Positions 1 through 5,038 of a stretch of 5,087 nt of DNA are shown in pieces; positions within the stretch are counted from its first letter, which is position 1, and each line of letters starts with the position of its first letter. A program made the position numbers and the translations under genes. Source of the stretch: JBEVMS01 sp040508515 (GTDB taxonomy: Bacteria > Pseudomonadota > Gammaproteobacteria > Xanthomonadales > Rhodanobacteraceae); NCBI GenBank assembly GCA_040508515.1, contig JBEVMS010000256.1, positions 1 through 5,087 on the forward strand, in the 5' to 3' direction. The notes under the pieces were generated by a model, which was not told where the DNA came from, made no database searches, and saw only the letters and a list, made by a program, of their open reading frames with translations.

Positions 1-803
1 ATCATCGGGATCGGCACTTCGAAGATTTCGCGATGGCCGATGTCGCCGGTCAGCCGGGTCAGCGCGTCGGTGTCCTCGCCGTCGCGCAAGGGTTTGAGAT
101 GGATCACCAAACGCAGATACTTGGATTGTTTGACCGCGGTATGGCCGAACATCTCGCGCACGTTGAGCACGCCCAGGCCGCGCACTTCCAAGAGATCCTG
201 CAGCAGCTCGGGGCAGGTGCCGTCGATCACGTCCGGGGCGATCAGGGTGAACTCGGTAGCGTCATCGGCGACCAGGCGATGGCCGCGGCTGATCAGTTCC
301 AGCGCCAGTTCGCTCTTGCCCGAACCGGACTCGCCGGTGATCAGCACGCCGATCGAGAACACTTCAAGAAAGACGCCGTGCAGGGTGATCCGGGGCGCCA
401 GCATGCGCGCCAGGTGGTACTGCATCCAGGTCAGTAGCTCATGGCCGCGCTTGGAGCTGATCCACAGCGGCGTATCGGTTTCCTCGGCCACTTCACGCAG
501 GTCCGAGGGCACCGCCTGATCTTTGGTCACGATCATCGCTACCGGCTTGTAACCGGCGACCTTCTGGATCGCTTCCCAGCGCTGGCGCGAATCGAGGCCA
601 TCGAGGTAGTTGAGCTCCTCGGTACCGATGATCTGGATCTTGTTTGGGTAGATGACGTTGAGGTAGCCCACCAGCGATGGGCGTCGGGTGGTGGTGGCGC
701 CGCGCTCCAGAATCCGCGATTCGCCGCGCATGCCCGACACCCAGCGCAAGGCCATGCGATCGTGGACGCCATCATAGAGTTGTCGTGCGCTGAGCCGATC
801 CAA
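1..803 (-). CDS. hprK: HPr kinase/phosphorylase, 3' end cut by the window edge
   Basis: Bifunctional cytoplasmic enzyme that phosphorylates HPr on a serine using ATP or pyrophosphate and also removes that phosphate; in proteobacteria it tunes a regulatory phosphotransferase chain rather than classical catabolite repression. The window holds codons 1-267 of an expected total of about 310-320. The N-terminal domain includes the stretch RRPSLVGYLNVIYPNKIQ (residues 40-57). The catalytic domain shows H142, a Walker A loop GESGSGKS (157-164), the acidic pair D180-D181 after HRLVA, and the family signature EVRGLGVLNVREMFG (206-220). The C-terminal part lies outside the window. I chose the TTG at 803 because AGAGGA sits 6 nt upstream and the resulting N-terminus (MDRLSARQLYD) aligns with the usual short start of the family. 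An in-frame ATG at 824 would add seven residues but lacks a ribosome binding site. No ptsN gene lies between it and hpf. Identification is secure; the start is probable. Confidence 0.95.
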   Translation of the reverse strand, partial: MDRLSARQLYDGVHDRMALRWVSGMRGESRILERGATTTRRPSLVGYLNVIYPNKIQIIGTEELNYLDGLDSRQRWEAIQKVAGYKPVAMIVTKDQAVPSDLREVAEETDTPLWISSKRGHELLTWMQYHLARMLAPRITLHGVFLEVFSIGVLITGESGSGKSELALELISRGHRLVADDATEFTLIAPDVIDGTCPELLQDLLEVRGLGVLNVREMFGHTAVKQSKYLRLVIHLKPLRDGEDTDALTRLTGDIGHREIFEVPIPM

Positions 804-809
804 ACCTGA

Positions 810-815
810 TCCTCT
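810..815 (-). promoter_or_regulatory. Ribosome binding site of hprK
   Basis: AGAGGA on the minus strand, 6 nt before the TTG at 803. It lies downstream of the in-frame ATG at 824, so it supports TTG as the real start. Initiation at TTG would be expected to keep synthesis of this kinase modest. Confidence 0.6.
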
Positions 816-899
816 GTATCGCATCGCGGCGGTGAGGCCGGACGCGGGTTCAGTCGGTATTGTGCCAGCTTGTCAGGCGTGCCGCCCGGATTTGCAGGC

Positions 900-918
900 C
901 CACCCGCAAGGCGGGCGG
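900..918 (-). other. GC-rich RNA hairpin between hpf and hprK
   Basis: In the minus-strand transcript CCGCCCGC and GCGGGTGG pair over eight base pairs, one of them G-U, around a CTT loop. On the plus strand the same position would be an A-C mismatch, so the fold is better in the sense transcript. There is no T-run after it (the sequence continues GCCTGCAAATCC), so it is not a standard intrinsic terminator. It may partially terminate, pause or protect RNA ends between hpf and hprK. The rest of the 192-bp spacer (804-995) shows no gene and no convincing promoter. Confidence 0.45.
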
Positions 919-995
919 ACCTGGGGACGCGAGGGAATATCAGTTATGCGGGTTCATCTTGCCGTTGCCACGTTGGGCCAGCGGCCGGTGGGCGG

Positions 996-1328
996 TCAAC
1001 CCACGGTGCGTTCGATGCGATCGGTGCGCGCTTCACGCTGGTGCTTGTCGCAGACTTTTTCGCGGTGCTTGCGCAATTGGGCCACCAGCTTGTCGAACAC
1101 CAGGTCGATGGAGGCATACATATCGGAGGACGCGGCTTCGGCGTGGAGAATCGCGCCGGGGACTGAGAGCGTGCCTTCAGCACATTGTTGCAGCCTATCC
1201 AGAGTCAGCACGATGGCCAGATTGGTCAGTCGATCGTCGAGTCGCGTGAGGCGATCGAGGCGGCCCTGGACATGATGACGCAGGGCTTGGGTGACTTCGA
1301 TCTGCTGGCCGCTCAGTTGGACTTGCAT
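996..1328 (-). CDS. hpf: Ribosome hibernation promoting factor, short form (sigma-54 modulation protein family)
   Basis: Small protein that binds the decoding region of the 30S subunit and, in its short form, helps make inactive 100S ribosome dimers in stationary phase or starvation. The 110-residue product is essentially one S30AE domain: beta strand MQVQLSGQQIEV at the start, a first helix with TQALRHHVQGRLDRL (13-27), then the hallmark LHAEAASSDMYASIDLVFDK (61-80) leading into a basic last helix with LRKHREKVCDKHQREAR. Length matches short HPF of gammaproteobacteria; there is no C-terminal dimerisation domain as in long HPF. The ATG at 1328 is fixed by a perfect AGGAGG 6 nt upstream; in-frame starts further upstream lack homology. 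It follows rpoN after a 159-bp spacer, the usual order. The family was once called sigma-54 modulating because of this location, which does not by itself show a direct effect on RpoN. Confidence 0.95.
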   Translation of the reverse strand: MQVQLSGQQIEVTQALRHHVQGRLDRLTRLDDRLTNLAIVLTLDRLQQCAEGTLSVPGAILHAEAASSDMYASIDLVFDKLVAQLRKHREKVCDKHQREARTDRIERTVG

Positions 1329-1334
1329 GATTTG

Positions 1335-1340
1335 CCTCCT
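1335..1340 (-). promoter_or_regulatory. Strong ribosome binding site of hpf
   Basis: Perfect AGGAGG on the minus strand, 6 nt before the ATG at 1328. Its first two bases are also the last two of a TAG that closes a possible 34-codon reading frame upstream, a layout that would allow translational coupling if that frame is translated. Confidence 0.8.
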
Positions 1341-1443
1341 AGTACACGTTAGCCGCCGTGGGGTGGCGGATCGTGGTGCCCGGCCGCGAGGCCGGCGCAT
1401 CGCTTGCACTTCTAGGTTTTGGGGACGTCGTCAGTCCCGGCAA
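1339..1443 (-). CDS. Possible 34-residue leader peptide upstream of hpf (speculative)
   Basis: On the minus strand a purine-rich stretch containing AGGAGG (1448-1453) precedes a TTG at 1443 by 4 nt. The frame runs 34 codons and ends with TAG at 1341-1339, which overlaps the AGGAGG of hpf. The peptide begins MPGLTTSPKPRSASDAPASR and is rich in Pro, Ala, Arg, Ser and Thr; I see no domain, signal peptide or membrane segment. It could be a coupled leader peptide in the rpoN-hpf spacer. Against it: the start is TTG with tight spacing, and GC-rich DNA often stays open by chance over 35 codons. Confidence 0.2.
   Translation of the reverse strand: MPGLTTSPKPRSASDAPASRPGTTIRHPTAANVY
1353..1438 (-). 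repeat. Three short inverted repeats in the hpf leader
   Basis: Reading the minus strand towards hpf: GGGAC/GTCCC with a 7-nt loop (1438-1422), CCGGCC/GGCCGG with the tetraloop TCGC (1395-1380), and CCGCC/GGCGG with a 7-nt loop (1369-1353). None is followed by a T-run, so none looks like an intrinsic terminator. They suggest a structured intercistronic RNA between rpoN and hpf, but such short GC-rich repeats also arise by chance. Confidence 0.35.
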
Positions 1444-1487
1444 GCTCCCTCCTCTCGTTTCAGTGGCGGGGGTATTGGTTTACCACA

Positions 1488-2972
1488 TCAGCAGGCCCGT
1501 TGTCGTTCGCTGGAGCTGGGAATGCGCAATGCTTCACGGTACTTGGCCACGGTGCGCCGGGCGACTTGAATGCCGCGACGCTGAAGCTCTTCTGCAAGAG
1601 ATTGATCAGAAAGAGGTTTTTTGGAGTTTTCTGCGTCGACCAGCTTTTTTAGCATGGCCTGAATGGCGGTGGCCGAGGCACTGCCGCCGTCCTCGGTGGA
1701 GACGCCGGAGGAGAAAAAGTGTTTCAGTTCGAAGGTGCCGCGCGGGGTATGGATGTATTTGCGCGTGGTGACCCGAGAAATGGTTGATTCATGCATGCCG
1801 ACTTCCTCGGCGACCTCGCGCAACACCAACGGATGCATCGCCTCGGGGCCGTAGTCGAGGAAGGCGCTTTGCCGGCGTACGATCGCGCCGGCCACCTTGA
1901 GCAAGGTTTCCGCGCGCGATTCCAGGCTCTTGATCAGCCAGCGCGCTTCTTGCAACTGGCCACGCATCCAGCTGGCGTCGTCGCCGCGGGTTTGCGCGAT
2001 CAGGTTGAAATAGTGCTGGTTCAAGCCAAGCCGAGGCTGGCAATCCGGATTGAGGCTGACCCGCCAGCGACCGGCATCCTTATGCGCATACACATCCGGC
2101 GCGACATATTCGATGGGGGTAACATCCAACGCGGCGCCAGGGCGCGGGTCAAGCGCACGGATCAGCAGCGCCGCCGCGGTGACGTCTGTTTCGTCGGCGC
2201 GTAACTTGCGTGCCAGTTTGCCGATGTCATTGCGCGCCAGCAGCTCCAGCTCGCCCTCGACGATGCGCAGCGCCAGCTCGCGATACGGCGTGGCTGCCTC
2301 GAATTGTTGCAGTTGCACGCTGAGGCAGTCACGCAGATCGACGCTGCCGACGCCGGTGGGATCGAAGCGCTGTAACTGGCGGCGTACCGCCTCGACATCC
2401 TCAAGGCTGGCTTTGAACGTGGCGGGCAAGGCGCCCAGGATGATTTCCGGCTTTTCGGTGAGGTAGCCGTCGGCGTTGAGCGCATCGATCAGAACGGTAG
2501 CGATGGCCTTGTCGCGTGGCTTGAGCGAGGACAGATTGAGCTGCCACAGGAGGTGTTCCTGCAACGTGACCGGCGCGGCGTTCTGTGGCTCGAAACCTTC
2601 GCCGTCGCCATGGGAATGGGTGCTGCCAGTGCCGCTGCCGCTGCCGTGGTTGGCGGAGAAGTCGATCGGTTCTTCACCGCCGCCGTCGCCATCGGCCCAT
2701 TCCGGCGCCTCGTTGCTGTCGTGCTCGCTGCCGTTGTCCTTGCTGGTCTTGGAAGGCGGTTCGGGAAACGATGTCGATTCGTCTTCGCCGCTGTCTCCTT
2801 CGCTGTCGCCTTCGGCCTCATCGGCAAATTCCAGCAGCGGATTGCCTTCAGCGATCTGACGCAGTTCGGCCTCCAGTTCCAGTTGCGACAACTGCAACAA
2901 CCGGATCGCCTGCTGCAATTGCGGCGTCAAGGTCAGCTGCTGGCTGAGGCGGAATTGCAGGCCTGGTTTCAT
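1488..2972 (-). CDS. rpoN: RNA polymerase sigma-54 factor
   Basis: Alternative sigma factor that directs RNA polymerase to -24/-12 promoters and needs an AAA+ activator to open DNA. The 494-residue product is complete. Region I (1-49) starts MKPGLQFRLSQQLTLTPQLQ and contains the glutamine/leucine-rich LLQLSQLELE and NPLLEF. Region II is a long acidic, Gly/Ser-rich linker (about 51-130, 23 acidic and 2 basic residues). The core-binding domain follows (about 134-330, with DPTGVGSVDLRDCLSVQL at 204-221). The DNA-binding part has the helix-turn-helix LREVAEEVGMHESTISRVT (384-402), FFSSGVSTEDG (419-429), and the RpoN box ARRTVAKYRE at 471-480 that reads the -24 element. Slightly longer than the E. 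coli protein (477), mainly in the linker. AGGA lies 4 nt before the ATG, a modest ribosome binding site. It sits 118 bp after lptB, the classic order. Confidence 0.98.
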   Translation of the reverse strand: MKPGLQFRLSQQLTLTPQLQQAIRLLQLSQLELEAELRQIAEGNPLLEFADEAEGDSEGDSGEDESTSFPEPPSKTSKDNGSEHDSNEAPEWADGDGGGEEPIDFSANHGSGSGTGSTHSHGDGEGFEPQNAAPVTLQEHLLWQLNLSSLKPRDKAIATVLIDALNADGYLTEKPEIILGALPATFKASLEDVEAVRRQLQRFDPTGVGSVDLRDCLSVQLQQFEAATPYRELALRIVEGELELLARNDIGKLARKLRADETDVTAAALLIRALDPRPGAALDVTPIEYVAPDVYAHKDAGRWRVSLNPDCQPRLGLNQHYFNLIAQTRGDDASWMRGQLQEARWLIKSLESRAETLLKVAGAIVRRQSAFLDYGPEAMHPLVLREVAEEVGMHESTISRVTTRKYIHTPRGTFELKHFFSSGVSTEDGGSASATAIQAMLKKLVDAENSKKPLSDQSLAEELQRRGIQVARRTVAKYREALRIPSSSERQRAC

Positions 2973-2995
2973 GCGGTCCTGGCGACAGAGGCTGG

Positions 2996-3011
2996 GGGGT
3001 AATCCTACCCC
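2996..3011 (-). repeat. Perfect inverted repeat in the rpoN leader
   Basis: GGGGTA-GGAT-TACCCC on the minus strand: six perfect base pairs around a 4-nt loop, extendable by two G-T pairs in DNA on the plus strand. It ends 23 nt before the rpoN ATG, just upstream of the ribosome binding site. It may form an RNA hairpin near the site of translation initiation or act as an operator; no T-run follows, so it is not an intrinsic terminator. Confidence 0.45.
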
Positions 3012-3066
3012 TTAGCCCACGGAGCGACCAGTTTCCACGCGAGGCTTGCGGACCCAGTCACAGCTT

Positions 3067-3090
3067 GGAGGGTGGGGTGGACGGGGGTGT
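3067..3090 (-). promoter_or_regulatory. C-rich, G-poor transcript segment after lptB (possible Rho entry site)
   Basis: Directly after the lptB stop the minus-strand transcript has 17 C and 1 G in 24 nt. Such unstructured C-rich RNA is what Rho prefers to load on. With no intrinsic terminator visible between lptB and rpoN, this could let Rho reduce read-through from the LPS genes into rpoN. The complementary plus strand is G-rich, with runs at 3070-3072, 3074-3077 and 3083-3087, and could also fold as a quadruplex. Function is inferred from composition only. Confidence 0.3.
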
Positions 3091-3810
3091 TTAGAGGCGG
3101 AATTCGCGGCCCAGGTAGACTTCGCGGACCTTTTCGTCGGCCAGGATATGCGCCGGGGTGCCGCGCGAGAGCACCACGCCTTCGCTCATGATGTAGGCAC
3201 GGTCGCAGATGCCTAGGGTTTCACGCACATTGTGATCGGTGATCAGCACGCCGATGCCGCGCTCCTTGAGGTGCCGCACGATGCGCTGGATTTCACCCAC
3301 CGAGATCGGATCGACGCCGGCGAACGGCTCATCCAGCAGCATGTAGCGCGGCTGCGCGGCCAGTGCACGGGCGATCTCGACGCGGCGGCGCTCGCCACCG
3401 GAGAGGCTGATGCCTTTCTGGGTGGCGATGTGGGTGATTTTCAACTCGTCCAGGAGCGATTCAAGTTCGCTCTCACGCTGCTTGGTGCTCAATCCCTCGC
3501 GTAGTTCCAGCACCGCCATGATGTTGTCCGACACGCTCAGGCGGCGAAACACCGAGGCTTCCTGCGGCAGGTAGCCGATGCCCAGTTTGGCCCGCACATG
3601 CATCGGCAGGCCGGTGATGTCGCGGTTATCCAGTTTGATGCTGCCGGCGTCCGCTTCGATCAGCCCGACCACCATGTAGAAGCAGGTGGTTTTGCCGGCG
3701 CCGTTGGGACCGAGCAGGCCGACCACCTCGCCTTCGCGGATCGAGAAGCCGAAATCGCGCACGACTTTGCGCGTACGGAAGCTTTTTTGCAGGCCTTCGG
3801 CGGATAGCAT
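3091..3810 (-). CDS. lptB: LPS export ABC transporter ATP-binding protein
   Basis: Cytoplasmic ATPase that, as a dimer with the membrane pair LptF/LptG, pulls lipopolysaccharide out of the inner membrane and drives it into the LptC-LptA bridge. The 239-residue protein has all ABC landmarks: Walker A GPNGAGKTT (34-42), Q-loop Q83 in YLPQEASVFRRLSV, signature LSGGE (136-140) followed by RRRVEIARALA, Walker B YMLLDE with catalytic E161, D-loop around AGVDP, and switch histidine H193 in ITDHNV. The Q-loop context and C-terminal end VYLGREF(R)L are typical of LptB rather than of the related branched-chain amino acid ATPases. The ATG at 3810 lies 3 nt after the lptA stop, with no clear ribosome binding site in the preceding dozen bases, so translation is probably coupled to lptA. 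LptF and LptG are not in the window; they are usually encoded elsewhere. Confidence 0.97.
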   Translation of the reverse strand: MLSAEGLQKSFRTRKVVRDFGFSIREGEVVGLLGPNGAGKTTCFYMVVGLIEADAGSIKLDNRDITGLPMHVRAKLGIGYLPQEASVFRRLSVSDNIMAVLELREGLSTKQRESELESLLDELKITHIATQKGISLSGGERRRVEIARALAAQPRYMLLDEPFAGVDPISVGEIQRIVRHLKERGIGVLITDHNVRETLGICDRAYIMSEGVVLSRGTPAHILADEKVREVYLGREFRL

Positions 3811-3813
3811 TGC

Positions 3814-4476
3814 TTACGGGTTCTCAGGCGGATTGGCGGCGGGGACTGGCGTTGTGCCGGAATGGGCAGGCGTCGTCGCGGCCTTGGGCGCCGGCGTGCC
3901 GGGCTTGGCCGGCGGGGTGGCCGCAGCCGGCTTGGGCTTGGGCAGGAAGATCATATGCACCTGGCCGCCACTGTTGGCCTCGCCGGTCATCTGCGAGGTA
4001 TTGGTGTTGTAGGTGAGCTTGTCGCCGTGCGATTCGCCGCGGCCCTGCTGGTGTACCGAGGCGTTCCCGGTGAGCACCGCGATGCCGTTGATGTTGTCGT
4101 AGTCGATCACGTCGGCGTCGCCGGTCATCAGCTGGTCGTTGTCGTCCAGCTGCTGGATGTGCGCCTGCTTTTGCGGGCTGCTGAACAGCACCACGCGGCT
4201 GATCTGGGTGTCCGCATCGGTGTACATGTTGGCGTGATCGCCCGTGCCCTTCATGGTGCCCTGGGTGATGACCACGTTGCCAATCAGCTTGGACATGCTG
4301 TTGGGCTGGTTGTAGGCGGAACTGCTGTTGGCGTGCACGTCGATGGGCTGCTGACGATCATCCTGCTTTGCCAGCGCCGGTTGCAGGGCGAGCAGCGGCA
4401 GGCTTGCCAGCAGGACGGCCGGCAGGTGCCGCCGGCGCGGTGCGCTGGCGCGGCGGAAAGGTGCCGTGGAAGTCAT
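3814..4476 (-). CDS. lptA: Periplasmic LPS-bridge protein LptA with Pro/Ala-rich tail
   Basis: Periplasmic beta-jellyroll protein that polymerises into the bridge carrying LPS from LptC to LptD. The 220-residue precursor starts with a signal peptide: Arg-rich n-region, hydrophobic LPAVLLASLPLLALQ (18-32), and probable cleavage after PALA at residue 36. The OstA/LptA domain spans about 42-176 with PIDVHANSS, KLIGNVVITQGTM, MTGDADVIDYD and AVLTGNASV, the usual repeating strand pattern. After FLPK comes a 42-residue tail (179-220) in which 24 residues are Pro or Ala; E. coli LptA lacks such a tail. The ATG at 4476 is chosen because GGAG lies 7 nt upstream and it begins just before the signal peptide; an upstream in-frame start at 4512 would place 12 more residues before it without benefit. 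The gene begins inside lptC, 119 nt before the lptC stop, in another frame. Confidence 0.93.
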   Translation of the reverse strand: MTSTAPFRRASAPRRRHLPAVLLASLPLLALQPALAKQDDRQQPIDVHANSSSAYNQPNSMSKLIGNVVITQGTMKGTGDHANMYTDADTQISRVVLFSSPQKQAHIQQLDDNDQLMTGDADVIDYDNINGIAVLTGNASVHQQGRGESHGDKLTYNTNTSQMTGEANSGGQVHMIFLPKPKPAAATPPAKPGTPAPKAATTPAHSGTTPVPAANPPENP

Positions 4477-5038
4477 GGAGCATCTCCAGATGATTGTCGT
4501 TGAGATTGGCACGCATGCCGATGCCGCTCATTGTAGTGTCGCCCTGGACCATCTGCGCCGGCTCGGCGGTTTCCATGCGGTTCTCCTTGGGCCAGGCGGT
4601 AACCTCGGACGTATGCAGTTGCGCTTCGGCGGTGTCGGCGTAGGCGGCGCGGTGCATGTAGACCGGACCTTGCAGTTTCAGCAAGGTGCCGGCGGCGTTG
4701 ACCCAGCCATACAGCGAGTTGCCTTTCCAGTCCGGTACGCCGGGTTGGTTGGAAGGCAAATTGAACACCGGTGCATTGATGTACAGCGATTCGTCGCCTT
4801 CGCGCCGTTCCAGATGGGGGGCGCTGACTTGCAGTCCGGGCTGGCCGTCGACATCGAACGTCCGCATGGTGAAGTCGTGCAGCACGTAGCCCGAACGTGG
4901 AGGGCCGACGAAATCGTTGTTGCCCGGCTGCGGCTGCAACCACCAGTACAGTCCCTGCGCCAGCCCAGCAGCGAGTGCGAGCACGCCGATCGCCACCGGC
5001 AGCCCGCGGTCACGCAAAAAAGAAGGGATCAGCTTCAA
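4358..5038 (-). CDS. lptC: LPS export protein LptC, inner-membrane anchored
   Basis: Bitopic inner-membrane protein that receives LPS from the LptB2FG transporter and hands it to LptA. The 226-residue product has a short cytoplasmic N-terminus, one membrane segment (about 14-34, PVAIGVLALAAGLAQGLYWW), and a periplasmic domain with SGYVLHDFTMRTFDVDGQP (49-67), the tryptophan-containing WKGNSLYGWVNAAG (104-117) and the final strand region MSGIGMRANLNDNHLEML (170-187). LptC homology appears to stop near FPPR (194-197); the last 29 residues are an Ala/Pro/Gly/Arg tail encoded in the overlap with lptA. I prefer the TTG at 5038: it overlaps the kdsC stop as TTGA and has GGGAG 8 nt upstream. A TTG at 5044 is possible but only 2 nt from that site. 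No ATG is available at the N-terminus. The family is recognised by position and fold pattern as much as by sequence, since LptC is poorly conserved. Confidence 0.9.
   Translation of the reverse strand: MKLIPSFLRDRGLPVAIGVLALAAGLAQGLYWWLQPQPGNNDFVGPPRSGYVLHDFTMRTFDVDGQPGLQVSAPHLERREGDESLYINAPVFNLPSNQPGVPDWKGNSLYGWVNAAGTLLKLQGPVYMHRAAYADTAEAQLHTSEVTAWPKENRMETAEPAQMVQGDTTMSGIGMRANLNDNHLEMLHDFHGTFPPRQRTAPAAPAGRPAGKPAAARPATGAGKAG
4484..4487 (-). promoter_or_regulatory. Ribosome binding site of lptA inside lptC
   Basis: GGAG on the minus strand, 7 nt before the ATG at 4476. It is part of the lptC codons for L184-E185, so ribosomes translating the end of lptC must pass over the lptA start region. 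It supports the 4476 start. Confidence 0.6.

Noticed and set aside
33..809. Plus-strand reading frames (33-437, 40-519, 441-809) opposite hprK
   Set aside because: They mirror a well-conserved HprK frame on the minus strand and show no domain of their own.
853..867. Sigma-54 promoter candidate upstream of hprK (TGGCAC at 867-862)
   Set aside because: The -24 half matches well, but ten bases after the GG the -12 position reads AC instead of GC, so the invariant element is missing.
1366..1382. Sigma-54-like GGCAC...GC upstream of hpf
   Set aside because: The GG-to-GC spacing is one base off the strict ten-base interval.
996..1409. 27-residue N-terminal extension of HPF
   Set aside because: The extra residues are Arg/Pro-rich spacer translation; the family start and a perfect AGGAGG fix the ATG at 1328.
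2050..3002. Plus-strand reading frames opposite rpoN, including a hydrophobic-looking one at 2553-3002
   Set aside because: The apparent hydrophobicity is the antisense reading of the acidic RpoN linker; there is no ribosome binding site or homology.
2973..3090. Sigma-70 promoter for rpoN with TAGGAT as -10
   Set aside because: TAGGAT matches only 4 of 6 positions and no acceptable -35 lies 16-18 nt upstream; it is also part of the inverted repeat.
3862..4503. 213-codon plus-strand reading frame opposite lptA
   Set aside because: It is antisense to lptA, which has clear LptA homology and a signal peptide. Its product is a Gly/Arg/Val-rich shadow with no recognisable domain, as expected in GC-rich DNA.
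4477..4512. 12-residue N-terminal extension of LptA
   Set aside because: The ATG at 4476 has GGAG at proper spacing and starts a normal-length signal peptide; the extension adds nothing family-like.
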